From Selaginella moellendorffii (taxonomy: Eukaryota; Streptophyta; Lycopodiopsida; Selaginellales; Selaginellaceae), in assembly GCF_000143415.4 (NCBI RefSeq), contig NW_003314364.1:348561-412560 (forward strand): a stretch of DNA of 64,000 nt, in the 5' to 3' direction. The notes under the pieces are model-generated. The model was not told where the DNA came from. It did not search any database and worked only from the letters and a program-made list of their open reading frames with translations. The stretch's first letter is position 1. Every line of letters starts with the position of its first letter. Positions 10,553 to 22,300 of this stretch are shown in pieces. The translations under genes were made by a program, and so were the position numbers.

Positions 10553-11654
10553 TCGGGACCGAGAACGAGACCGAGGCTGAGGCCGAGGCCGAGACTGAGA
10601 CCGAGCCCGAGTCCGAGTCCGAGTCCAAGTCCGAGTCCGAGTCCGAGTTCGAGTCTGAGAGGGTGAAAGCCCAAAGCGTTCGTCTCCCAGACCCTGGGGG
10701 GTTTGGTGAGCTCCAAAAGTATAGTAGGGGGAGGACTGTGGTGGAGCCAGTTTGGCCAGGAAAGGCCAGTTTGGCCCAGGAAGGCCGGACCCAGTGTTGG
10801 GTGATGAGCTGCCCACTGGGAAGTCCAAGACTAGAGTGAACACGAACCGACAAGCGGGGTAGCTTGGTGAAGTGTTCAAGAGCCGGCTCTAGTTCCCCCG
10901 GGAGATCGACTGGCCGATGCTCCCAGTCCAAGTGTGGGTGGCACTACCTACTTGGATACCTGTCGTGGCTCAACGGAACCTCGCTCTAAGCCCATGGCTA
11001 GAGCACCTAAAGGCGAAAGGCGGGGAGAGTACCCAGGTGGCTCACGTAAGGCCACGGTGTTTCGAAATGTTGTCCCAAAGGCCCAGACTATGGAAAGGAA
11101 GAGGAGCAGTCCTCTGGGGTAGTGATCAAGGACACAGTCGTGTGGTGAGGAAGTCCCAGAGGACCGGGGGACTTAGTGGTTGAGCCTGTGGGCCTCGATC
11201 CAATGGCAGTGTCGGCAAACACGGCCAGGGGCAGAAAGGGACTTAGTGGGGATGGATAGAGGGATATTGGGGAAGGCTATTCCCCTTGTCGGTGGGCATC
11301 CTAAGGATGCTAAAGAGTGGATCTGAGATGACCACTCACGGATGGGTTACCTAGTCTTGGAGAGCCAAGACTGTGATGCAGGTGGTATTGGACTACCAGT
11401 GTGGCAAAGGTGATTAGGCATGGCCTTAGCGTAACAGGCTGCTATGTCAGTGGTACCTTTGAGTGTCGGTCGTGGGATCGGACACGTGGAGCACTTGGAC
11501 CAAGTGCAAATGTTGAGTGGCATGGATGCCATTCTCGGGGCTAGCAAGTCCCAAGTCCTGAATTGGACTTATGGAGGTTGTGATTGAGACTCCTCCAAGT
11601 GGTCGGAGGTGTGGTTAAGTGACTAAAGTAGAATGGAAAATTTAGTCGCTTACA
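9586..11654 (+). repeat. left LTR (LTR B) with internal duplication
   Basis: It lacks about 89 bp of the LTR head (starts at CGCGTTTGGAC) and ends TTAGTCGCTTACA. The stretch ending CCGATGCTCCCAGTCC at about 10382 jumps back into GAGATGGACCC repeats and the segment of about 550 bp is repeated to 10926. This is an internal tandem duplication absent from the other LTRs. Confidence 0.8.
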
Positions 11655-11673
11655 ATTTGGTATCGGAGCTGTT
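11655..11673 (+). other. primer binding site (initiator tRNA-Met)
   Basis: TTGGTATCGGAGC begins 2 nt after the LTR terminus. It matches the complement of the 3' end of plant initiator tRNA-Met (TGGTATCAGAGC) with one difference. Confidence 0.75.
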
Positions 11674-13680
11674 CCTTAGTCCGACTTTTATTGGTGCTCA
11701 AGTATATCACCACTAGTGTTGGCATCGGAAGGTCCGAGGAGTGGGCCTATCCTTGAGGAGTAGCAAGTCGGGAAGGCATGGCTCTCCATTACAGTTCATG
11801 TGTGAACTTGTAAGCGAGGTGGTGGATAGAAAAGGGCCAAAAAGGTTGTTGTGGTAAACAACTAAAGTTGGGATCACGGGAAAGATAGAGACTCCAAAAC
11901 AATAAAGGAGTCACAAGATTATCCTCATATAGTTGAGGTTGGTGCTCATGAATGTGAGACTAGAGGTAATGACCGTGGGAGGTCAAATACGGAAGAGGAC
12001 TCAAGTCCTTGAAATGGTAGCCGGGGCTACCTTTAATAAATGCTGGAACAACCCAAGGAGTTGGGGGGTGTACTTAGAGATGAGTGGTATTCTCATCACA
12101 TGGACAAGTAGTCCTAAGGGGCAAAGGTGGCCCCCAGAGAACAAAATCAAGTGTCAGAGTAACACTTGTGAAAATAGTCCTTTTGAGTGGGACAGGAATG
12201 CAAGAAGTGTATTCTAGTGAGCTAGTGCCTCACAAGTAGGACCTTACGGGTCTGTGGATTAACCAAGTCCAAAACTGCTGGATGACTCAAGTAGAGTCAA
12301 GGGATGGTCCTAAAAGGACTGATGGAAGCATTTGGACTGAGGTGTGTTGTACCCCACGAAGGATGGGGGGGGGGATCATAGGATCCAAGGATGAGAACAG
12401 AGGGTATCTCATCGATGGCAAAATGTGCCATGCTAAAGTTATGGGAAAGATGTTCCCAGAAGAAAGCAACTTTGGCCCAGAGTTGGGTGCAAACACTATG
12501 GTGCAGTGCTAACGGATAGTTAGCATGAGGAACAACTATATTGGTCTTGGCAAAGACCTAAACACTGATAAATAGTGTTATAAGGATAGGCTCGTGGAGC
12601 CGATGGTGTGGAGACACCAAAGGTGCCAAGGCGTGCTGCCTTGAGGTCAAGTTGGTGGGTTCATGAGAACCCCGTCCAAAGGAATCCCAATGGAAATGGG
12701 AATGGCATGGCCTAAGCTGAAAGGCATGCGGTTAGAGTGTGGTGACCCGGATAATGATGGAGGTGTGAAAGCACCAAGCAATAAGTTGTAGGACTTGACA
12801 ATTATGGGGCAACTAAGCAAGAGGTGCAAGATAATTAGTTAAATGGGTAGAAGGTAGCTACCCAAGACTTCTTAATGGCATAAGGAAGTTAGATATACTC
12901 TTACGGGGGATAAATTGCTTATGTTGCAATATAGTAAGTCAATGTCATAAACGGGAATGCTCATTGTCAGGAGGCCATCATTGGGACACCCAAACACTCT
13001 AGAACACCAAGAGGTGGTGTTTTATGTCGCAAGGGCAATAGATAAGGCCCAAAGGACTAAGTCCCTAGCGAATGATGGATAGTAGGTGTTATCCAAATGT
13101 CCAAGGTTGTAGAGACAGGAGAAGACTGTCTACCCAAATTGGACAAAGCCAAAAATGGAATTTTGGCAAGGCTAGTGATGGGTATGTACAAGCCCATAAG
13201 CAGCAACGTTAATCTCGATATGTGGGATTATAAGGTGAGCATGCCCAAGATTGAGGAACCACTCCCTATGCTATTGGGTAGGTTCATCCCTAAAAATACT
13301 TGCTAAGGCATGATAGAAAGTGCAAAGCTATCCTCCTGGTTTGGAGGAGAATGACCGAAGGAAAGGTGTGAAGCCAAAAGCAAGAAGTAAGGGGATAGAA
13401 CCGAACCACAAGAATTGAACGGCATAACCAAGGTTGGTTATGCCAGCTGGGAGTGGAGAATCAAGTGGGGGCTCGAGGGTGTTGCCGCTAGCAACCGTGA
13501 TGCCATGGAGAGTCTAAAATATGGAATTATCCATGTTAGACTATATGGCAACTATAAAGCTTGCAAAAAGGGAGGCCTTAGCAAGCTGAGGTACAAAGTT
13601 CCTTCAAAGTTCCCAAAGATGATTCTAGGTAGCTTAGTACCTAGAAAGGCCAAGTGTAAATGGTTCATAGAACGCGCGAA

Positions 13681-13708
13681 ATCAGAGTGGCGCAGCAGAA
13701 GCGTGGTC
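13681..13708 (+). repeat. initiator tRNA-Met 5'-half-like sequence
   Basis: ATCAGAGTGGCGCAGC followed by AGAAGCGTGGT matches the first about 28 nt of plant initiator tRNA-Met as I remember it, with one substitution (G to A). The sequence after it does not continue as the anticodon arm, so this is a fragment and not a tRNA gene. Confidence 0.65.
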
Positions 13709-14065
13709 TTGAAGCTTGCCATGAGGCAAGGCTGTCAAGGTTAGGGAAGTAGTTCCCGAGTGTTCAAAGAGAGGGCTTTAAACGAAAGTTGATGGTTAAG
13801 GACTTCCACGCTTATGCATGAACCATGTTACGGTGGCCGGACGACTTGCTAAGTGAGATTGGCAAGTTGGGGGGAACAAATACCCTAGTTGAAGGTGCTA
13901 ACTTCAAAAAGGGTGGCCCATGGGGCCAAGCATGGAGGAGCCCATGCATGATCACAGATATGTCAAGTGAGAGGACTTGGCAGTGTGGGGGAACTAGGTT
14001 CCTAAGTTATGATCTGTAGCGGGCTTTAAAAATAAGTTGGTGCACCGGCGTGGGGAGTCATGCCA

Positions 14066-14159
14066 GGCATCTTGTGTGATGCCGTCCGTAGATGCATATA
14101 CGGAGGTTGGGTTCGAGTCCCGACCCTCTAGTGCTTGGGTTCGAGTCCCAAATCACTAG
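14066..14159 (+). other. four consecutive hairpins, two with B-box-like loops
   Basis: Stems: GGCATC/GATGCC (14066-14083), TCCGTA/TACGGA (14085-14104), GGTTGGG/CCCGACC (14105-14125), and CTAGTG/CACTAG (14128-14159) with an inner TTGGG/CCCAA stem. The last two present GGTTCGAGTCC, the consensus of a tRNA T-arm/Pol III B box. A full tRNA cloverleaf could not be fitted. It may be an RNA signal of the element or a tRNA-derived SINE piece. Confidence 0.5.
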
Positions 14160-15654
14160 GGCGTGGTGATGGTTTGGAATATGAGGACATTCATATTTAG
14201 GTGGTCATGGACTCTCAGTGGGGAGACTGGTTTGGGCACACCGCCAAGCAAGGGATGCCTCGGAGTCGTGATGCACGGTTAGATTGCTTAGTGTGAAAGC
14301 TCAGCATATCTAACTTGAACACTTTGGTGCAAAGGGGCACCAAGGACGAGGTGAATGAGATGGGGACACCCAGTCTCAGTTGCTATAGACCCTTGGCTGG
14401 AAGGGCTGGCTTGGGCGCACCGCCAAGTGTGGGGGATGCCCCCGGGGTCATAGTCAACAACTTAAAGGTCGAGGAGACCTAGTACCTATTGGCAAAACCT
14501 ATTAAGGTGCCAAAGTTAGATCACTAGGTGATCTTATGGCTAAAAACAAGGACAAGGTCCTTGTGATGTTAAGGAACAAGGTTCCTAGTTCAAAACGTTG
14601 ATTTGAACTATTGATAATGGTGTGGTTTGGTCAAGGTGACCAAGTGGGAAGGACACCTAAGGGAAATAAGATATGTCAATGCAATAGCATAGTGAGGTCA
14701 AGGAGAGTAGTCTCTATAAGAGACCCATGGGAGGGTCATACAATTGGGCCGTGGATAGAGCCCATAGCAGAAGATCCTAAAGAGACGTACTAGTGAACAT
14801 CCTTCGGACTTGGCAAAAAAGAGTCTTTGCTATGGAACTGAAGGGATACCTCAAAAATGGAGGTAGCAATCCTGTGTTGCTGAGTGCAACAATGAAGGAT
14901 AGGAGCAAAAGATGAGTGGCCAAGATAGGGCCATGGAATCCCTTGGAAGGAATCCAAGTGACGAAGTTAAGTGAAGAACACTAATGTGTTGAACGCTAAC
15001 AAGTTGCAGGAAAGGAAGTGTGTTTCCAAGGATGGATTCCGAATTGCTCCGATTTGGCGAAAGTGGAAGCTCCAAGGGAGGGAGCGGTAAGGTAGCGAAA
15101 TGATAGGGCCATGGGCAGCCCTAGCACAAAGTATGATAAATGGAACTTAGTGCCCAAGGTGGCACGAAATAGAAGAGAGGATGATGGTGCCCTCAAGTAA
15201 TGAACTTCCTAGGATGGGGAAGTGGAGTTGCACAATCTGTGCAATGCAAGGTGTTGGAGACACCTAGGAAATTGACTTCCAAAAAGTCAAAAGAGTAAAA
15301 GTTCCAAGGTGCAAACGTTCAATAGATGGAAATTGAGACTACTCGAGGAGTAGTGGGATTGACTTAGAGAAGGGTCTCTAAGAGGTTTAGCGAGAACTAA
15401 ACCAATAAAAGGCGAGAACCACTACATGTGGTCCAATCAGTCTCTAAGTTGGAGAGACTACCCTCCTTAGAGGATAGGCAAGGCATGGTGAGCCTTTGGT
15501 GTCAAACCATTGAGGAATATGCAAAAGGCATGGCGAGCCTTCAATGTCAAACCATAGACAAATATTGGCTGAGTGCCAAGGATGGAAATGGTGACACATG
15601 CGGGTGTTACTTTACAAAATGGTTTACCATTCGATGAGGACATCGAACTTCGTC

Positions 15655-15669
15655 TATGGGTGGTGGAGT
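15655..15669 (+). other. polypurine tract
   Basis: A purine-rich run (GGGTGGTGGAG) lies directly 5' of the TGTGAGACAC start of the right LTR, the position expected of a polypurine tract. Confidence 0.55.
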
Positions 15670-17500
15670 TGTGAGACACAAAATCCGTAGGCCCCAAAGT
15701 AGAGCCGGAAAGGGTGCCACGTGGTAGTGCCTGAAGCGAGAGCCAAACGAGCGTAACACGTTTGGACCAAAAGCTCCGACTTGAAAAGTCAAGAGCGGGA
15801 GTGGAACTCCCAACGAAGTGCTCGAGGAACGAGCACGAAGCGAGCAAAAAGCGAGGCTCCAAAAAGGGACCCAAAAGGACCAACACATGACACGTGGAAG
15901 TGTCCGAGATGGACCCGAGTTGGAGTCCGAAGTGGAGTCCGAGATGGACCCGAGATGGAGTCCGAGATGGAGTCCGAGATAGAGTCCGAGGTGGACCTAA
16001 GATGGACCCGAAATGGAGTCCGAGATGGAGTCCGAGATGGAGTCCGAGGTGGACCCGAGATGGACCCGAAATGGAGTCCGAGATGGAGTCCGAGATGGAC
16101 CAGAGATGGAGTCCGAGATGGACCCAAGATGGACCCGAAATGGAGTCCGAGATGGAGTCCGAGATGGAGTCCGAGGTGGACCCGAGATGGACCCGAAATG
16201 GAGTCCGAGATGGAGTCCGAGATGGACCCGAGATGGAGTCCGAGATGGACCCGAGATGGAGTCCGAGATGGACCCGAAATGGAGTCCAAGATGGACCCGA
16301 GATGGAGTCCGAGATGGAGTCCGAGATGGAGTCCGAAGTCGAGACCGAGACCGGGACCGAGACCGAGACTGAGACCGAGACCGAGACCGAGATCGGGACC
16401 GAGAACAAGACCGAGGCCGAGGCCGAGACCGAGCCCGAGCCCGAGTCCGAGTCCGAGTCCGAGTCCGAGTCCGAGTCCGAGTCCGAGTCCGAGTTCGAGT
16501 CTGAGAGGGTGAAAGCCCAAAGCGTTCGTCTCCCAGACCCTGGGGGGTTTGGTGAGCTCCAAAAGTATAGTAGGGGGAGGACTGCAGTGGAGCCAGTTTG
16601 GCCAGGAAAGGCCAGTTTGGCCCAGGAAGGCCGGACCCAGTGTTGGGTGATGAGCTGCCCACTGGGAAGTCCAAGACTAGAGTGAACACGAACCGACAAG
16701 CGGGGTAGCTTGGTGAAGTGTTCAAGAGCCGGCTCTAGTTCCCCCGGGAGATCGACTGGCCGATGCTCCCAGTCCAAGTGTGGGTGGCACTACCTACTTG
16801 GATACCTGTCGTGGCTCAACGGAACCTCGCTCTAAGCCCATGGCTAGAGCACCTAAAGGCGAAAGGTGGGGAGAGTACCCATGAGGCTTGCGTAAGGCCA
16901 CGGTGTTCCGAAATGTTGTCCCAAAGTCCCAAACGGTGAAAGGGAAGAGGAGTAGGCCTCTAATGCAGTGACCAAGGATACGGTCACATGGTGAGGAAGT
17001 CCCAGAGGACCGGGGGACTTAGTGGTCGAGCCTGTGGGCCTCGATCCAGTGGCAGTGTCGGCAAACACGGCCAGGGGCAGAAAGGGACTTAGTGGGGACG
17101 GACAGAGGGATATTGGGGAAGGCTATTCCCCTTGTCGGTGGGCATCCTAAGGATGCTAAAGAGTGGATCTGAGATGACCACTCACGGATGAGTTACCTAG
17201 TCTTGGAGAGCCAAGACTGTGATGCATGTGGTATTGGACTACCAGTGTGGCAAAGGTAATTAGGCATGGCCTTAGCGTAACAGGCTGCTATGTCAGTGGT
17301 ACCTTTGAGTGTCGGTCGTGGGATCGGACACATGGAGCACTTGGACCAAGTGCAAATGTTGAGTGGCATGGATGCCATTCTCGGGGCTAGCAAGTCCCAA
17401 GTCCTGAATTGGACTTATGGAGGTTGTGATTGAGACTCCTCCAAGTGGTCGGAGGTGTGGTTAAGTGACTAAAGTAGAATGGAAAATTTAGTCGCTTACA
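15670..17500 (+). repeat. right LTR (LTR C), 1831 bp
   Basis: Starts TGTGAGACACAAAATCC and ends TTTAGTCGCTTACA. It contains about 600 bp of GAGATGGAGTCC / GAGATGGACCC / GAGACC / GAGTCC arrays (about 15905-16500), then the conserved body with palindromes at 17142-17156 and 17337-17353. It is similar in length to the solo copy at 60033-61876 (1844 bp). Confidence 0.85.
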
Positions 17501-18245
17501 ATCGACTGGCCGATGCTCCCAGTCCAAGTGTGGGTGGCACTAACTACTTGGATACCTGGTGTGGCTTAACGGAACCTCACTCTAAGCCCATGGCTAGAGC
17601 ACCGAAAGGCGGAAGGCGGGAAGAGTACCCATGAGGCCCGTGTAGGGCCACGGTGTTCCGAATGTTGTCCTGAAGGCCCAGACTATAGAAAGGAAGAGGA
17701 GTAGTCCTCTGGTGTAGTGACCAAGGATACAGTCGAGTGGTGAGGAAGTCCTAGAGGACAATGAGATTTAGTGGTCAGGCCTGTGGTCCTCGATCCAGTG
17801 GCAGTGTTGGCAAACACGGCCATGGGCAGAAAGGGACTTGGTGAAGACCGGAAAAGGGATATTAGGGAAGGCTATTCCCCATGTCTGGGGGCATCCTAAG
17901 GATGCTAAGGAGTGGATCTGGAATGATCACTCTTGGACAGATGGCCCAGTCCTTGAGAGATGGGACTGTGATGCAGGTGGTGTTAGACCTCTGGTGTGAC
18001 CAAGGTAAAGGGGCATGGCCTTAGCGTAACGGGTTGATATGTCAGTGGTACCTTGGGGTGTCAGTCGAATCGGACACGTGGAGCACTTGGATCAAGTGCA
18101 AAGGTTGAGTGGCGGGGATGCCATTCTCGGGGCTAGCAAGCCCAAGTCTGAAATAGGACTTATGAAAGTTGTGAGTGAAACTCCTCCAAGTGGTTGGAGG
18201 TGTGGTTAAGTGACTAAAGTAGAATGGAAAATTTAGTCGCTTACA
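17501..18245 (+). mobile_element. LTR tail fragment (LTR D)
   Basis: Directly after LTR C the sequence resumes at the LTR-internal point ATCGACTGGCCGATGCTCCC and runs to another TTAGTCGCTTACA terminus. It is more diverged from LTR C than LTR B is. It is probably left over from an older copy or a tandem LTR recombination. Confidence 0.8.
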
Positions 18246-18247
18246 AC

Positions 18248-18335
18248 ATGTTACGCTTGTTTAGCTTTCGCTTTGGCCACCACCATATGGTGCCCTTTTG
18301 GCTCCACTTTGGGGCTTAAGGATTTGTGTCTCACA
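18248..18335 (-). mobile_element. inverted LTR head fragment, 88 bp
   Basis: Read on the minus strand this is the LTR head, from TGTGAGACAC to GCGTAACA. It ends at the same internal base where LTR B begins, so the piece missing from LTR B corresponds to the piece found here inverted. Confidence 0.7.
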
Positions 18336-19376
18336 CGTTATAAATCCCAAATCTTGTGTATACATCTTTTGATTCAGAACCTTTAGAACAAACATTGTGA
18401 GGCTATCAAAGTGCAAAAGGAAAATTTTTCACTTACACTTTATTATGAATAATAATTTTCTTATCAATTTTTTTACCTATAACAATTTTTTATATAAAAT
18501 AAAACTTAATTTTTTTATATACTCTCAAGTAAAGCTGATATAAAATTTTGTGATATACAATATAAAAAATATTAATCTTAATAAAATAAAGTTTGTATAT
18601 ATACTACAGTATTAAAATTCACCAAAATAAAGGTTCTGAAAAATGATTAAAAACTTATATAAAAAGTTTATATGTATAAGAAATAACAAATTAAATATAA
18701 AAATATATAGAGTAGTAATTGTATTTGCGATTTTTTTTAAATTCAATGCTGCAAATGTAGAGTATTTGAGAAAATGATTAGAAGTTTCTAAATATAAAAA
18801 TAATAGATAATTTAAAATAAATTATAATTATATAAATTTTACAAGTTTAGAAACTATATTAAATATTGTGATTATCATAAAAATAAAAAATAATGAAGAT
18901 AAATTTGTATATATAAAGGAAACAATTATACTCCTAGAAGATTATGTAGAAGTTATACCATTAATAATTATATAAATAATTACTGAGATAATAAGTTATT
19001 TTAAATGTGATTGAAAGGAAGATTATTATGTAAATAAAAATAAGTGTAAAATATTTAATATTTAATTTTTTTAAATAAATATAATATATACATAATATTT
19101 TTTGGTTTTATAATGATAATAGTGCCTGTTATTAATCTAAACAAAAGAAACATTAATAAATAAAAATAATCTAAAATGTTATATTAATATATTAATATAA
19201 CATTAATATTAATATCTATCACATGTTTACCATCTTTTTATATCTACTGGCATCAATGGGAATTATATGCTCATTGGATTTGAACTTGGGTTATATCAGA
19301 TTAGCATTTAAACCCTAAAAACCGGAATCTTATCTTGAACTTTAACCATTTTTAACTTTTAGGTTATTTTTGGGTT
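18336..19376. other. AT-rich intergenic DNA
   Basis: About 1 kb of strongly A+T-rich sequence with no coding frame, separating the LARD block from the 3' end of SEC6. Near its right end lies a 19-bp stretch containing the telobox-like AAACCCTAA (19307-19325) that recurs exactly at 40015-40033. Confidence 0.7.
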
Positions 19377-22300
19377 TCACTTTTTCCGCTGGAGGCAACT
19401 CAATTTACTGAAAAGCCCGACTTTTACTCCATCCCCTGATGCGACTGCTTTCGAATAAATGTCCTTGCAACTCTGGAAAACCTGTATAGACAGATTAATA
19501 TAGAGAGATTAACCAGATGACCAGTCTTTTACCTCTCGGACATCCTTCCTTGGAATACCTTCCCGCAGTGCTAATATTTTCTCTACCACCTCCGGCTGCC
19601 AGAAATATCAAACAGGATGAAGGCCCTTGGGTTGTGAACAGTACTTACAGGACAATCAGGATGGTTCTGTAACATATTGGTGTAAGCCAGTGTGAATGCT
19701 TCCAAACTCTCAGCAGATGCAAGGTCCCGAAATTCAGCTAGCGGTTGGACTCGTTTGGCTGCCTTCTACATAAGGATGAAGACGTTCGTCATAACAAGGT
19801 ATATTGCAATATCTAGCTTACAGCGGGGCTGATATATTCTCTGAAAAAATCGGCAAGAATCTCCTCGTCTACTTTCATCCTTTCAAGCATGTCTTCTTTG
19901 ATGTAGTTTCTCTGCAACACAGATGCGATTTGAGCTTTTTAAGGAAAAGAAGCAAACCTGTGTAAGGAGATGATCCACGTATATGACAATTGTCTCCTCT
20001 AGACAAGCCTCGGCAAACCTTCGAAACGATCTGTCCTCAATATACCTGCAAAACGCACATTGAAAGTCGGGTAGCTCGGTTAATCGTGTCTCACATCTTT
20101 ACATCCCCAAAGTAATCGCCAAATGTTGCAACCAGGTACTCGGTCACAAGTCCTTCATGCCAATCTGCACAGACACGGATGTAAATCTACAATGTTGAAC
20201 GGACTAGCAACCTTTCTGATAAAGTTTGACAAGTAGCTCCTTTACTCCAGGATCTTCAAAAATCACCCTCACGGTTTGTTGGACGGCTTCCTACGAGAAT
20301 GCACTTTGTCATCGCCTCATTCTACATCACCTCCCTCCTCACCTTGGCCACCTCAAGAAACCCTTTACATGTGTCTTCAAAATTGACCTGACATGGTAAA
20401 ACTGAGAGAAAGTGGAAGATAGATGAACTTTTACCTGTTCCGCATAGTATGGAGCAAGTGACTCCATAATATTGCCGCTCAATTCCAAGGAGAGATCGTG
20501 ACAACGAATGTTGTTATTAACCTTGAACGAAGGATGGTGGTTGAAGAGGGAAAGAAAAATGGAGTCTTTTACCATCGCACAAATGGCCTCAAGGCCGATT
20601 TCCGCCGCCGGCTCCTCAAGTCGATGCCGTTCTGCAGCCTGAAAATCGCCCATCACCTGACCAAGTACAGCATTAACAGTTGCCTGAAACGTGCTGAATG
20701 CAAACCTGTATAACGGCGAGAGCAATACGGTAAAGCATTACATCTGTGCTGTTTTCCTGGACATTCTGAACCTGCTCCCCAAGTATCCTGAACAAATCCA
20801 CAGCAGCTGGGGTCCATAGCTTTCCTTGATCTGTTTTCTTCGGCGGCTGCACTTTATCCGCCTCCAGGATGTTGGTGTACCATTTCTGATACAGCACGTA
20901 AGCATGAAACAAGAGCACGCAAGGTGGTACATTTCTTACCTGCATTGTTGATTGCATGCGATCCACATAGACATTCATTAGCGGGTCCATGGCTCCACTC
21001 TCTGCACATACTTGTGCTAAACTCTCGTCCACCCCCAAGTTTAGCAACTGCTCTTGATATTGTACAACCCAGCTGGTTACCTGCAGAAGTGCAAAGTCAC
21101 TCGAAACCTCCACTCTATATACCGACCTTGAGAATGTCGATATTGGACAGGTCACTTGCACGGTCAGCCAAGGCCCTCAGCATCTGGATGAAGCGCTCAG
21201 TATACAGCTGCACCATCAGCAGGAAGATCTCATAGCTGTAAGTTGCAGCAGCAAAGTCTCAGCACTTGAAAATGCACGCAGCCTAGACTGTACCGAGGAG
21301 GAAAGCACGGGGCCACAAAGTCATACACGTCCGGCAGCTCCCCGCCGATCTGCACAACGAGTTTATCGCCGCGTAACAACAAGCTGAGAGGCAGAGAGGC
21401 TCACCGCATTCGCTTCATCCAATGCAGCGCTTAGCTCTTCCTTGACAAGCTGGTCACAAAGTTATCGTTTAAGCAGCAGCTCGCATTACACTACGCGGAG
21501 AGCATACCTTGGTAAGGAGCGTATGGAACCTGTCCTCCACGGACTTGCGTATCTCGTCATAGCAGCGATCTTTGTACCCCTTGCCGTTTTTAGGTGGTTG
21601 GTCAGGCTCGGACGCCACCCCGGACGCCACCGCGGACCTTGAAACAACCATTAGCCAAACTTGGTCACGAGTTCTCGGGAACAGCGTTACTTTCGAGCGG
21701 CCCTGGTGTTGGATATGAGTGCCACCGGTCCAGCTCCCTCGGCTTCAGCAGCTTCTTCGGCATGCTGCTGATCCAGCACCTCCTGCATCTCCACTACCCT
21801 GCCAACACAAGTGAGTGAGTGAGAGAAATGACAATGGGGGCGAACCTGAGCGCACGAACGAGTGTCTGTGGGCTGCATGCAACGAAAAACATGGTGACAC
21901 TGTCCGCACAGAAGCTAGAATGAACCTCTTTCGAGACAGCTGGTAGAAGTTCCTTATGTGATCCCAAAGCATTTGCTCAAACTTGTCCCGCGTCCTATTG
22001 ACATCCTCAAAGTAGTCCCTGGAGAGGCACAACGTGAGAGAGACAATGTAACGAGGAGAGGAAACAATGTGTGGCTGACCGCAGTTTCTTGGCTTCCTCC
22101 TTTCTGGAAGATGCTGTCGCCAGTGCAAATCGCTTCTTGCCTTCGAGGGCCGTCAGGCTCTGTATAGTCAGAAAGAAATGCCGGCAATGTTAGCAGCGAG
22201 TGTATAGGAAGTGAAAGTTTCATGCCTCGAAAGTCGTCACGAGTTCCTTGTCGTCGTTGAGCGATGCTCTGGCTTCCGCAGCCTCGACTGAAATGGACAT

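Larger units (their letters stand above)
11674..15654 (+). other. non-coding internal region of the LARD
   Basis: Open frames are short (about 110 codons at most) and none resembles a retroelement domain on either strand. Two structured pieces stand out: a tRNA-iMet 5'-half-like segment at 13681-13708 and four consecutive hairpins at 14066-14159. The rest looks like moderately G-rich transcribed non-coding sequence. Confidence 0.6.
9586..17500 (+). mobile_element. non-autonomous LTR retrotransposon (LARD-like)
   Basis: Two long direct repeats (9586-11654 and 15670-17500) flank about 4.0 kb of internal DNA. A primer binding site complementary to initiator tRNA-Met follows the left repeat and a purine tract precedes the right one. 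The repeats have TG...CA ends (left end truncated). No gag, protease, RT or integrase was recognised inside, which matches large retrotransposon derivatives (LARDs) that depend on enzymes from other elements. No target-site duplication can be assessed because both outer boundaries are rearranged. Confidence 0.78.

Noticed and set aside
9573-10931. Long minus-strand ORF (452 codons) and similar long ORFs in all frames at 8300-8860, 15467-16777 and 60127-61154
   Set aside because: They run through GAGACC/GAGTCC arrays that lack stops in every frame and give Ser-Asp, Arg-Thr or Gly-Leu dipeptide repeats; they are LTR minisatellite artefacts.
14041-14125. Complete tRNA gene ending at the B-box-like hairpin
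   Set aside because: No A box, acceptor stem or anticodon arm of proper length could be fitted; only T-arm-like hairpins are present.
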